From positions 62,001-126,000 of the forward strand of contig DEZK01000012.1 of assembly GCA_002365175.1 (NCBI GenBank): DNA of 64,000 bases, read 5' to 3'. The DNA comes from Raskinella chloraquaticus (SeqCode) (GTDB taxonomy: Bacteria; Pseudomonadota; Alphaproteobacteria; Rhizobiales; UBA4765). The position numbers and the translations under genes are program-made. Below, one piece after another: positions 43,953-52,349 of this stretch. The stretch's first letter is position 1, and each line of letters opens with the position of its first letter. Below the pieces are notes generated by a model. It was not told the origin of the DNA. It worked only from the letters and a program-made list of their open reading frames with translations, and ran no database searches.

Positions 43953-44813
43953 CTACCAGGACAGACGCCACATCACAGCGCGTGGCGCGACATCAGCTGC
44001 GGCGAACGCGGCCTCAAGCGCCGTCATCTCGAGCTTGCCGGGCTTTCCTGCCAGCGCAGCGTGAATCCCGCCGGCGATGAACAATGCATCGATCTGGTTG
44101 AGCGCCGCGCCTTTGAGGTCGGTGGCGATCGCATCGCCAATGGCAAGGATCGGGGCGGGTTTGCAGCGCCTGTCGGCGCCGATCATCCCGAGAAGAGACA
44201 CCGCCTGACGATAAGCCTCGCTATGAGGCTTGCCGAAATAGCGCACCTTGCCGCCGAGCGCGCTGTAAACGGCGGCGATCGCACCGGCGCAAGGGATGAG
44301 CCGGGGCCCGCGCTCGACGACGATGTCGGGATTGGCGCACAGCATCGGCAGGCGGCGCGCACTCCATTCATGGCAGCGCTCGCGATAATCCTCGGCGACT
44401 TCTGTTTCATCGTTAAACGGGCCGGTGCACACGATGAGATCGGCCTGCTCGACCGGGACCAGCACCACGTCCAGTGCGTCATAGAGCGGCAGATCGCGAT
44501 CTGGACCAAGATGGAAAACGCGGGCGCCGGGCTGGCTTTCAAGATAAGACCGCGTCATGTCGCCCGAGGTGAGGATAGCGTCATAGGCCGTCTGGGGGAC
44601 TGAAAGGCGCTCAAGCATCGCCCTGACGGAAGAGTGCGGGCGGGGAGCGTTCGACAGCAAAAGAACCGGATGGCCGCACTCGCGATAACGGATCAGCGCC
44701 TCGCAGGCTGGCGCAAACGCCTGATGGCCATCGTGGAGCACGCCCCAGATATCGCAGATAATGGCTCCATACCCATCCGCCAGCTCGGATAGTCCGGAAA
44801 TGCTGGCGGTCAT
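43953..44813 (-). CDS. TIGR01459 family HAD-type hydrolase
   Basis: HAD phosphatase of 286 residues with a C2-type cap. The nucleophile motif is CDIWGVLHDG (about residues 20-29), motif II is LLSNAPRP, and the last motif is ILAIGDAIATDLKGA. The substrate is unknown, though the family is related to NagD-type phosphatases. ATG 44813 fits the family N-terminus; a GTG at 44831 overlaps the upstream stop (GTGA) and may be the real coupled start. It follows the degenerate EAL gene. Confidence 0.87.
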   Translation of the reverse strand: MTASISGLSELADGYGAIICDIWGVLHDGHQAFAPACEALIRYRECGHPVLLLSNAPRPHSSVRAMLERLSVPQTAYDAILTSGDMTRSYLESQPGARVFHLGPDRDLPLYDALDVVLVPVEQADLIVCTGPFNDETEVAEDYRERCHEWSARRLPMLCANPDIVVERGPRLIPCAGAIAAVYSALGGKVRYFGKPHSEAYRQAVSLLGMIGADRRCKPAPILAIGDAIATDLKGAALNQIDALFIAGGIHAALAGKPGKLEMTALEAAFAAADVAPRAVMWRLSW

Positions 44814-44827
44814 CGGTGCTTGCAATC

Positions 44828-46186
44828 TCACGATGCCGCGCGTTGCGCCACCAGGGGGCCTTCGCTCAACACATCGGCGCGCACCGGGCGGGGCGGCGAA
44901 AAGAGATTGCCCTGGCCAAAACGCAGATCAAGGTCGAGCAGATCAAGAACGGTGGCCTCCGTCTCGATCTTGTCGGCGATCAGGTCGATGCCATAGCGGG
45001 AGAGAAGGCCGGACAAATCAGCAGGGTGAATATCAGATGGCAAGGCGTCTGTGCGACCCAGAAGGAGTTCGGCAGGTACCTTCAGCAGGCGGAAGCCTCG
45101 ATCCGCAAGATCGCGGGTATTAAGTCGCAGATTGCGCACATGATCGAGCGAAAAACGGAAGCCAAGCTTGCGGATGGCGGAGAGTGATTCAAATTCGAGC
45201 GCGCCGAAATCGGCGTAGGCGGCCTGCGACATCTCGATCACGATGGCGCCTGACAGCGCGGAATTGGCAGCGAGGAAATCGACGATTTCTCGAAAGCGGT
45301 CACCGTCCGAGAAGGTGGCGGGCGCAAAATTGACGATAACGCCGGCCTCGCGATTGCGCGCCTGAAGGCGGCGCAGCAGGTGGACGACGCGAAACAGCAC
45401 GCGGCTGTCGAGGCGCCCGGCCATCCCGGCCTCGGCGACCGCTGGCAGAAAATCATCCGCCAGGATGACTTCACCATGCTCATTCTTCAGGTGATAGACG
45501 ATTTCATACCATTTCACTTTGCGCTGCGGCAGGGTGACGACGGGCTGCAACAGCAAGTCGATACGCCCGCCTTCCATGGCATCGACCACCATGGCCAGAA
45601 ATTCATCATGGCCCATCGCCGCGAAACGCCCGCGCCGCTGCGGCATGACCGCTGCCTCCATCGCCGGGGGCGGCGCCATCATCATCGGTTCATCGGCCAT
45701 GTCGGCGGCGGCAGGTGCCGACAGGGTTTCCAGCAATTGCTGCTGGTCGCTCAGCATTCCGGCAAGCTCGCCGATCTGCTTTTGCGCCGCGTGAAGATCG
45801 CTGCGAAGTGCCGCAACATCCTGGGCGGCCGTCACCGCACCTGCCGTCTCGATAACCGCGATGCGGTTGGCGAGCATGGCCACATCGCGCGACAGCCTTT
45901 CATTGCTGCGGCTCAGATCATCGAAGGTCCGGGTCGTCGCCTTGCGGTCTTCGCGCCGCCAGGTGGTGAATTGCAGGACAATCAGGACGGCAAATCCCGC
46001 CAGAGCAAAAATAGCTGATGATTCGATGCCAAACCGCAAGACAAGAAAGGCAATCGCCCCGATGCTGAGCGAAATGATGCCCATGGCGGTAACGATGACG
46101 GCCGATGCCAGAAAACCCATGATGCGCCAACCTGCACTTGGCGGCGGCCATGGCGAGCGCCGCACGCGAATCTCGTATGCAGGCAT
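44828..46186 (-). CDS. Membrane protein with a degenerate EAL domain
   Basis: Protein of 452 residues. Two hydrophobic segments (about residues 23-70, IMGFLASAVIVTAMGI and FALAGFAVLIVLQ) are followed by a coiled coil (TTRTFDDLSRSNERLSRDV and onwards to about 165), then an EAL-like domain from about 195. Key residues are changed: EAL reads EIV, ExTE reads EMSQ, DDFG reads LDHV, KID reads KVP, and AEGVE reads ADKIE. It is therefore probably not a phosphodiesterase but may still bind cyclic-di-GMP or a partner. The start is uncertain (46228 is possible). It is divergent from RidA. Confidence 0.8.
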   Translation of the reverse strand: MPAYEIRVRRSPWPPPSAGWRIMGFLASAVIVTAMGIISLSIGAIAFLVLRFGIESSAIFALAGFAVLIVLQFTTWRREDRKATTRTFDDLSRSNERLSRDVAMLANRIAVIETAGAVTAAQDVAALRSDLHAAQKQIGELAGMLSDQQQLLETLSAPAAADMADEPMMMAPPPAMEAAVMPQRRGRFAAMGHDEFLAMVVDAMEGGRIDLLLQPVVTLPQRKVKWYEIVYHLKNEHGEVILADDFLPAVAEAGMAGRLDSRVLFRVVHLLRRLQARNREAGVIVNFAPATFSDGDRFREIVDFLAANSALSGAIVIEMSQAAYADFGALEFESLSAIRKLGFRFSLDHVRNLRLNTRDLADRGFRLLKVPAELLLGRTDALPSDIHPADLSGLLSRYGIDLIADKIETEATVLDLLDLDLRFGQGNLFSPPRPVRADVLSEGPLVAQRAAS

Positions 46187-46248
46187 AACTATCACAGGCA
46201 AAGCCTTGCGGGTATGGTGAGGCAACAACAGACGATTGAGGAGATCCG

Positions 46249-46635
46249 ATGATGCTCGAACGGCTCAACCCAGCTTCCGCGCCGCAACCGGCTTCCGCCT
46301 ATTCACAGGCGGTCGCGCACAGCGCTGGCGCCCGCCGGCTGGTCCTTTCCGGGCAGATCGGCATGACGCCCGGGGGCGAGATCGTCGAGGGGCTGGAGGC
46401 GCAGATATCGCAGGCTTTTGCCAATTTCATGGCGATCGTCAACGCCGCCGGGCTTGGCCCCGAACATGTCGTCAAAATCGTCGTCTATATGGTCGCCGGC
46501 GGCGATGTCGCGGCTTATCGGCGCATTCGCGACAAGGTGTTCGGCGCATATCCGCCGGCCTCCACCTATGTGGTGGTGGCGGGGCTTGCCGATCCGCGCT
46601 TTCTGTTTGAAGTCGAAGGCGAGGCCGTCGGCTGA
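46249..46635 (+). CDS. RidA family enamine/imine deaminase-like protein
   Basis: Protein of 128 residues with the YjgF/YER057c/UK114 fold. SGQIGMTPGGEIVEGLEAQ and FMAIVNAAGLGPEHVVKIVVYM are family text, but the conserved catalytic arginine segment reads YVVVAGLADPRFLFEVEGEA. True RidA has an Arg at about residue 105, and here an Arg is present in DPRFLFEVE. It may release ammonia from reactive enamines, or belong to a related subfamily. It is divergent from the EAL-like gene. Confidence 0.8.
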   Translation: MMLERLNPASAPQPASAYSQAVAHSAGARRLVLSGQIGMTPGGEIVEGLEAQISQAFANFMAIVNAAGLGPEHVVKIVVYMVAGGDVAAYRRIRDKVFGAYPPASTYVVVAGLADPRFLFEVEGEAVG

Positions 46636-46698
46636 AGCTCTTGACCGCAAGCGCGCCATCGCCACATAGAAGGGCAGCGAACACGTAAGGAGAGAGCC

Positions 46699-46902
46699 AT
46701 GCTCACCCTCAATGTCACCGGAATGGATTGCGCCGGCTGCATGAAGGCGGTCGAAAAGGCCGTCAAGCGCGTCGACCCTCAGGCGCAGGTCGCCATCGAC
46801 CTGCCGAGCGGACTTGTCACCATCCATGGCAGCAGCGAAGAGCGCGGCGATTTCGAAACCTCGATCACCCGCGCCGGCTACGGGCTTAAAGACGTCGCCT
46901 GA
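46699..46902 (+). CDS. Heavy-metal-associated (HMA) domain protein
   Basis: Single ferredoxin-like HMA domain of 67 residues. The metal-binding motif is GMDCAGC (about residues 8-14), followed by the typical helix VEKAVKRVD and the GLVTIHGSS strand. It should bind copper or a similar ion. It stands alone, with no P-type ATPase or metal regulator beside it, so its partner must be elsewhere. GGAGAG precedes the ATG. Confidence 0.88.
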   Translation: MLTLNVTGMDCAGCMKAVEKAVKRVDPQAQVAIDLPSGLVTIHGSSEERGDFETSITRAGYGLKDVA

Positions 46903-46925
46903 TCCACAGGCCGGCAGGTTACACA

Positions 46926-47537
46926 ATGTTCGCGGTTCTGTTCGAGGTCGTGCCAAAGGCGGAGCGCTACGACGAATACCTGTCGATTGCCGCCGGCCTG
47001 CGCCCGGAGCTGCTGGCAAGCCCGGGGTTTCGCGAGAATACGCGCTATGCCAGCCGCGCACGCGCAGGCCTGCTGCTGTCGCTTTCGCTGTGGGACAATG
47101 AAAAAGCCCTGATCCGCTGGCGCACCCATGCCGGCCATCATGCCGCGCAGGCGCGCGGGCGCAGCGCTGTGCTGGATCATTACCGCCTGCGGGTTGGCGA
47201 GGTCATTGCCCATTCGGCAGATGACATCGGCAGTGGCCGCAGCCGGCTTGACACCACCGACGTTGGCGCCGCCAAGGCGGTCGTCGTCGTCGACGGCCCT
47301 GAGGCCGCAGCGCTGAGCGCGCTTCAATGCCAGCGCGATGCCATCGCCGCAGACAGTGATTGTCTTGAGGCGATCACCGAACCGGGCCGCTTCCTGGCAC
47401 TTCAAGGCTTCGGCGCGGAAGCCGCCGCCTTGGCGGCGGTGGGCAATACCGCACCGCCAGGGCGCCGGATCGCCATCCGCATCATCCGCGATTACGGGAT
47501 GGATGACCGTCGCGAAGCGGTGCAGTGGATGGCGTAA
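46926..47537 (+). CDS. Antibiotic biosynthesis monooxygenase (ABM) domain protein
   Basis: Protein of 203 residues. The N-terminal half is an ABM dimeric alpha-beta domain (MFAVLFEVVPKAERYDEYLSI start, then SLSLWDNEKALIRWR and HHAAQARGR). The C-terminal half looks like a diverged second copy of the same fold (KAVVVVDG, FLALQGF). Function is unknown; such proteins can be monooxygenases or simple ligand-binding proteins. It follows the HMA gene at 23 bases, suggesting joint expression. Confidence 0.75.
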   Translation: MFAVLFEVVPKAERYDEYLSIAAGLRPELLASPGFRENTRYASRARAGLLLSLSLWDNEKALIRWRTHAGHHAAQARGRSAVLDHYRLRVGEVIAHSADDIGSGRSRLDTTDVGAAKAVVVVDGPEAAALSALQCQRDAIAADSDCLEAITEPGRFLALQGFGAEAAALAAVGNTAPPGRRIAIRIIRDYGMDDRREAVQWMA

Positions 47538-47552
47538 AACCCGTTCATATTT

Positions 47553-48902
47553 TTAATGAACGGCCCTTACGATATTCGCCATTTTTTCAAATATTTCCGC
47601 AATCTGCACCTCGCTGACGATCAAGGGGGGCGACAGGGCGATGGTATCGCCGGTGACGCGCACCATCATGCCATGATCGTGGAACGCGCTTTCCATCGCG
47701 TGATAGCCGCGCACGCCGGGCTTGCCCTCCTGCGGATCAAGATCAATGCCTGCCACCAGACCGCAGGTGCGGATATCAGCAACCCCGCTCATCCCCTTCA
47801 GGCTCATTGCCGCATCCGCCCATTTGGCCTCCAGCGATTTTGCCCGCTCGATCAGCCCTTCCGACTTGTAAAGGTCAAGGGTTGCGAGCGCTGCCGCCAC
47901 GGCCAGCGGATGGGCTGAGTAGGTATAGCCGTGAAACAGCTCGATGACATGTTCCGGCCCGGTCATGAAGGTGTCGTAGAGATTTTTGCGTGCCATGACC
48001 CCGCCCATCGGTACCGCGCCCGAGGTAACGCCCTTGGCGAAGGTGATCATGTCGGGAATAACATCATAGCGCTCCGCTGCCCACATCGCACCAAGGCGCC
48101 CGAAGCCTGAAATAACCTCGTCGAAAATGAGCAAAATGCCGTGTTTGGCGGTGATCTCGCGCAGCCGCTTCAGATAGCCGACGGGGGGAGGCAGGACGCC
48201 CGTGGAGCCGGCCATCGGTTCGACGATGACAGCAGCGATGGTCGAGGCATCATGAAGGGCAACGATGCGCTCCAGCTCGTCGGCCAGATGTGCGCCCCAG
48301 GCCGGTTCGCCGACCGAAAAGCGCTGATGGGCGCGGTCATAGGTGTGCGGCAGATGGTCAACGCCGGGGATCAGCGGCCCGTAGAATTTGCGGTTGTTGA
48401 CGATGCCGCCGACCGAAATGCCGCCAAATCCCGACCCGTGATAGCCGCGCTCGCGACCAATGAGGCGGGTGCGCGCTGCCTCACCGCGCGCGCGGTGATA
48501 GGCAATGGCGATCTTGAGGGCGGTGTCGACGGCCTCCGAGCCGGAATTGCAGAAAAACGCGTGATCAAGGTCGCCCGGAGCGCCCGCTGCCAGGCGGCTT
48601 GCCAGTTCGAAGGCCTTGGGGTGACCGAACTGAAAGGTCGGCGCAAAATCCAGCTCGGCCGCCTCGCGCTGGATAGCTTCAACGATCGGTTTGCGGCCAT
48701 GGCCGGCATTGCAGCACCACAGGCCGGCGGTGGCGTCGAGAATGGCGTGCCCCTCGGGCGTGAAATAATGCATGTCCTTGGCACGGGAAATGAAGCGCGG
48801 ACGCTTCTTGAAGCTGCGATTGGACGTATAGGGCATCCAGAAGGCTTCGAGATTATTCGGGCTTGGTTCGCTGTGGCGGTCGATATCGTAGGCAAAGGCC
48901 AT
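47553..48902 (-). CDS. Omega-amino acid (beta-alanine)-pyruvate aminotransferase
   Basis: Class III PLP aminotransferase of 449 residues. The substrate-side text LDATAGLWCCNAGHGRKPIV is characteristic of beta-alanine-pyruvate transaminases. The PLP lysine is in ITFAKGVTSGAVPMGG, and the preceding LIFDEVISGFGR holds the Asp that pairs with the pyridine. The start at ATG 48902 follows GAGG with eight-base spacing, and the family begins MAFAY; an in-frame extension to 48998 is ignored. It is convergent with the ABM gene, 15 bases apart. Confidence 0.9.
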   Translation of the reverse strand: MAFAYDIDRHSEPSPNNLEAFWMPYTSNRSFKKRPRFISRAKDMHYFTPEGHAILDATAGLWCCNAGHGRKPIVEAIQREAAELDFAPTFQFGHPKAFELASRLAAGAPGDLDHAFFCNSGSEAVDTALKIAIAYHRARGEAARTRLIGRERGYHGSGFGGISVGGIVNNRKFYGPLIPGVDHLPHTYDRAHQRFSVGEPAWGAHLADELERIVALHDASTIAAVIVEPMAGSTGVLPPPVGYLKRLREITAKHGILLIFDEVISGFGRLGAMWAAERYDVIPDMITFAKGVTSGAVPMGGVMARKNLYDTFMTGPEHVIELFHGYTYSAHPLAVAAALATLDLYKSEGLIERAKSLEAKWADAAMSLKGMSGVADIRTCGLVAGIDLDPQEGKPGVRGYHAMESAFHDHGMMVRVTGDTIALSPPLIVSEVQIAEIFEKMANIVRAVH

Positions 48903-48969
48903 GGCTTGATCCTCGGACAGACATGTGCGGATGGAATGAACCCACGCTAGCAGGACGAGGGACACAATC

Positions 48970-49020
48970 ACAAGGCGCATGACTGGCACAAGGCGCATGA
49001 CTGGCCAGGCACATGACTGG
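48970..49020. repeat. Short tandem repeat of 18 bases
   Basis: ACAAGGCGCATGACTGGC occurs twice in perfect tandem (48970-48987 and 48988-49005), and a third diverged copy follows to 49020. It lies in the divergent gap between the aminotransferase and the glucan exporter and could change promoter spacing. Confidence 0.85.
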
Positions 49021-49109
49021 ACAGAGGGGGGATGCCGGGTTAGCGCTGGTCGTCGTCATCGCCGCAAGCGAGCGACACGAGGCAAGACAAGACGGAGAGC
49101 AGACCACAT

Positions 49110-50873
49110 ATGGGCATCGTAGCACTCTACGGCCGGGTCATCGGCCTGCTGGCCTCCGACCGCTGGATCGCCGTTCTTCTGGCAGTATCAAACCTCGCGC
49201 TCGCCGGCTTCCAGTTTGCCGAGCCTGTGCTGTTTGGCCGGGTCGTCGACGCGCTTGCCAGTGGCAACAATGCGCTCGTCTATGTCGGCATCTGGGCAGG
49301 CGTCGGATTTCTCGGCGTACTCGCCAATGTGCTGATCGCGCTCCACTCCGACCGCCTGGCGCACCGCAGACGGCTTGCCGCCATGTCGAGTTATTTCGAG
49401 CATGCGATTGCCCTGCCTCCGACATTTCTCGGCGAGCAGCATTCGGGCCGGCTGATGAAAGTCATGCTGCGCGGCACCGATCAGCTCTTTCATCTTTGGC
49501 TGTCGTTTTTCCGCGAACATCTCGGCGCCATTTTTTCGCTGTGCGTCCTCATTCCCAGCGCCCTTTACATGAACTGGCAGATGGCATTGCTGCTGTTTGC
49601 GCTGATGGTGATTTTTGCCCTCCTCAATTACGTCGTCGTCAAGCGCACCTACGCGGCGCAGGGCGATGTCGAGCGCTATCACTCTGAGGTGGCGGCGCGG
49701 ACCGGCGACGTCATGGGCAATGTGACGGTGGTACAGGCCTTCACAAGGCTTGCGGCCGAAGTCGAAGGCGTCAAGACGGCGATGGGACAATTGCTGGCGG
49801 CGCAGTATCCCGTGCTCAACTGGTGGGCGACGCTGACGGTCCTGACCAAAGCCTGTTCGACGCTGGCGATGGTGTCGATCTTTGCCCTGGGGACGGTTCT
49901 GCATGGTTCGGGCAAGACCAGCGTCGGCGAAATCGTTGCCTTCGTCGGCTTTGCCAATCTCCTCATCGGGCGGCTCGAGCAGCTTTCCGGCTTCATCAAT
50001 TCGGTCTTCTTCCAGACCCATTCGATCCGTGAATTCTTCGAAGTTCTGGACGCGCGCTCGAACGTGGTCGAAGTGCCGGCGGCGCCGGCGCTGGAGGTGA
50101 GCGGCGGCGAGGTGGTCTTCGATGCCGTCACCTATCACTACCCCAACGCGAAGGCCGGCGTCGAAGGCCTGTCGTTTACGGTGAAGCCGGGCGAAACGGT
50201 GGCGCTGGTCGGCCCAACCGGATCGGGGAAATCGACTGCCGTCTCCTTCCTCATCCGCTCACGCGATCCAACGAGCGGGCGCATCACCATCGATGGCAAG
50301 GATATCCGCGAAGTATCGCTTGCCAGCCTGCGCGCGCAGATCGCGGTTGTCTTTCAGGACCCCGGCCTGTTCAACCGCTCGATCCGCCAGAACCTGCTCA
50401 TCGGCAAGCCGCAGGCCAATGATCAGGACCTGCTGCGGGCGATCGCTCTGGCAGAAGCAGCCGATTTCGTGCTGGCAAAACCCGACGGGCTCGACACGCA
50501 CATCACCGAGCGCGGGCAGAATCTCTCAGGTGGCGAGCGCCAGCGTCTGGCGATCGCCCGTGCCATTCTCAAAAACGCGCCGATCCTCATTCTCGATGAA
50601 GCGACGTCAGCGCTCGATGTCGAGACGGAATTCAAGATCGCCCGGGCGTTGGAGGAGTTGTCGCGCAACCGCACCACGCTCGTCATCGCCCATCGCCTGT
50701 CAACCGTGCGCAAGGCTGACCGCATCATCGTTCTGCGCGAAGGGCGTATCATCGAAACCGGCACTTTCGATGCGCTGGTGGCGCAGGGTGGCTTCTTTGC
50801 CAAGCTCGCCGAGCAGGGCGGTTTTCTCGGCGATCCGCGGACACGACAACCGCCAGCGCTTCCTGCCCCGTGA
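49110..50873 (+). CDS. ndvA: Cyclic beta-1,2-glucan ABC exporter
   Basis: Fused ABC exporter of 587 residues, an inner-membrane half-transporter acting as a homodimer. The N-terminal domain has about six hydrophobic segments. The nucleotide-binding domain carries Walker A GPTGSGKST (about residues 368-376), the signature NLSGGERQR (about 473), Walker B ILILDEATSALD, and the switch IAHRLS. Overall text (such as SDRWIAVLLAVSNLALAGFQFAEPVLFGRVVDAL-type opening) matches NdvA/ChvA, which moves cyclic glucan to the periplasm. No glucan synthase gene is in the window. Confidence 0.9.
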   Translation: MGIVALYGRVIGLLASDRWIAVLLAVSNLALAGFQFAEPVLFGRVVDALASGNNALVYVGIWAGVGFLGVLANVLIALHSDRLAHRRRLAAMSSYFEHAIALPPTFLGEQHSGRLMKVMLRGTDQLFHLWLSFFREHLGAIFSLCVLIPSALYMNWQMALLLFALMVIFALLNYVVVKRTYAAQGDVERYHSEVAARTGDVMGNVTVVQAFTRLAAEVEGVKTAMGQLLAAQYPVLNWWATLTVLTKACSTLAMVSIFALGTVLHGSGKTSVGEIVAFVGFANLLIGRLEQLSGFINSVFFQTHSIREFFEVLDARSNVVEVPAAPALEVSGGEVVFDAVTYHYPNAKAGVEGLSFTVKPGETVALVGPTGSGKSTAVSFLIRSRDPTSGRITIDGKDIREVSLASLRAQIAVVFQDPGLFNRSIRQNLLIGKPQANDQDLLRAIALAEAADFVLAKPDGLDTHITERGQNLSGGERQRLAIARAILKNAPILILDEATSALDVETEFKIARALEELSRNRTTLVIAHRLSTVRKADRIIVLREGRIIETGTFDALVAQGGFFAKLAEQGGFLGDPRTRQPPALPAP

Positions 50874-50898
50874 TCAGGGGCGGGATGAAACAACAGCT

Positions 50899-51396
50899 TC
50901 AGCCTGCTTGCTTGCCGCACCGCACGAAGACATTTTGTCCGTAGCGGACGTGATTGGCGTTTTCGAGATATTTCAGCGAAAAGATATTACTGTCGCGGAC
51001 TGACAATTCGCGCGCACCGTAAATCTTCTGCCCTTCGGGCGTGTTGGGAACGATGTAGACACGATTATCCTGCTCGAGAAGCTTCACCTCGACAAGTTTC
51101 TCGGCAACATACATTTCGAACGTATCGCTGGTGCGACGATTGATCTTGTAGGGAAGGTTGCAATAGCCGCGCGCCACCTGGACCATACGCCCGACATCGC
51201 CTTCATCGTTGAAAGACACCGTGCTCCAGCTGCCGATAAAATAGTCGACCGGCGGTGCCTTGGTGGTGATGGGGCCGGGCCTGGGATTGGCACCGGGGAT
51301 GGTGGAAGCACTTGGCGCTGGCGCAGCGCCCTGCGCATAAACGCTGCTGGCACTCACAAGGGTCAGGCAGGCAAACAAGGCAAAACAGCGAGACAT
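50899..51396 (-). CDS. Secreted protein of unknown function
   Basis: Protein of 165 residues with a signal peptide (LFACLTLVSASSVYA-QG), then a proline-rich linker and a compact beta-rich domain (FIGSWSTVSFNDEGDVGRM onwards). A Cys near GYCNLPYKI and one near FVRCGKQ could form a disulphide in the periplasm. It has no clear relatives I can name. The start at ATG 51396 has GGAG seven bases upstream. It is convergent with the glucan exporter, 25 bases apart. Confidence 0.75.
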   Translation of the reverse strand: MSRCFALFACLTLVSASSVYAQGAAPAPSASTIPGANPRPGPITTKAPPVDYFIGSWSTVSFNDEGDVGRMVQVARGYCNLPYKINRRTSDTFEMYVAEKLVEVKLLEQDNRVYIVPNTPEGQKIYGARELSVRDSNIFSLKYLENANHVRYGQNVFVRCGKQAG

Positions 51397-51532
51397 TAAA
51401 AGCTCCGCGGACAAATGGCACATTCCGATCAGGGACTCAGCGCGTCTTAGATCATCACCCGCGAGGATTCAATGCACCCTTTGCACCCGTTCGCGCCCCA
51501 CTCGCCACTTGCCTCCCGGTGCGGCGTGTTTC

Positions 51533-52120
51533 ATGGCTGTGCCCATGGACCTACCAGCTTTTGACGCCCCGCTCCCGCCCGGCACTCACCTGCGCCAGGC
51601 AACCGACACGGATGGAACCGCGATCGCGCGGCTCATCGCCGCGATTTTCGCCGAATACCCCGGTTGCCACTACGCCGCGCAGGAATTTCCCGAATTGACA
51701 GCGGTTGCGAGCCATTTTGCCGCGCATGGCGGGCAAATCTGGGTGGTTGAAAACGATGTCGCCAACTCTACCCCATCCGCCACGCAACGTGCCCGCGAAC
51801 TCATCGCCTGCTGCGCCATCACGCCAACGCGCATCCCGAGCCATTTTGAGCTGAAGAAGGTCTATGTGAACAAGTCATGGCGCGGCAGCGGCCTTGCCCG
51901 GCATCTCGTCGCGGTTGCCCTCGATCTGGCGCGCGCTCAAGGAGCAAAGCGTGTCGAACTCTTCAGCGATACGCGCTTTCTGGCGGCCCATCGCTTTTAT
52001 CAAAAGCTTGGTTTCGTGCAGATCCCCGGCGAGCGCTATCTGGCAGATATCTCACAAAGCTGGGAGTACCATTTCATACGCGACATCGCCACGCCGATGT
52101 CTGGTGTCACCAAGGCTTGA
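51533..52120 (+). CDS. GNAT family N-acetyltransferase
   Basis: Acetyltransferase of 195 residues. HLRQATDTDGTAIARLI opens the fold. The acetyl-CoA site is KKVYVNKSWRGSGLARHLV (the RxxGxA-type loop), and AAHRFYQKLGF is the usual C-terminal helix. The substrate is unknown. The start is uncertain: ATG 51533 or 51545, with TTG 51509 less likely. It is divergent from the secreted protein. The 229 bases that follow (52121-52349) hold only the promoter region of the RND genes as far as I can tell. Confidence 0.82.
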   Translation: MAVPMDLPAFDAPLPPGTHLRQATDTDGTAIARLIAAIFAEYPGCHYAAQEFPELTAVASHFAAHGGQIWVVENDVANSTPSATQRARELIACCAITPTRIPSHFELKKVYVNKSWRGSGLARHLVAVALDLARAQGAKRVELFSDTRFLAAHRFYQKLGFVQIPGERYLADISQSWEYHFIRDIATPMSGVTKA

Positions 52121-52349
52121 TGACCCTGCCCGCAGGTTGCAATTGCCAGGCCGGGGTGAAAAGCGTAAAGAGACGAGATTATTGGGTTTGCCGCGTTTTT
52201 GAGCGGGCAATTCGCCAATTTTCTCGGCATTCTGTTACACAGGTGGCAGGCGCGACCATAGACGACATCAAAGCGTTGGACTGGAAGACGGATTAGTGAA
52301 CGCAGCGCGTTTGAAGCGCATATCGATCCTGGGCAGCGAACTCTGAACA

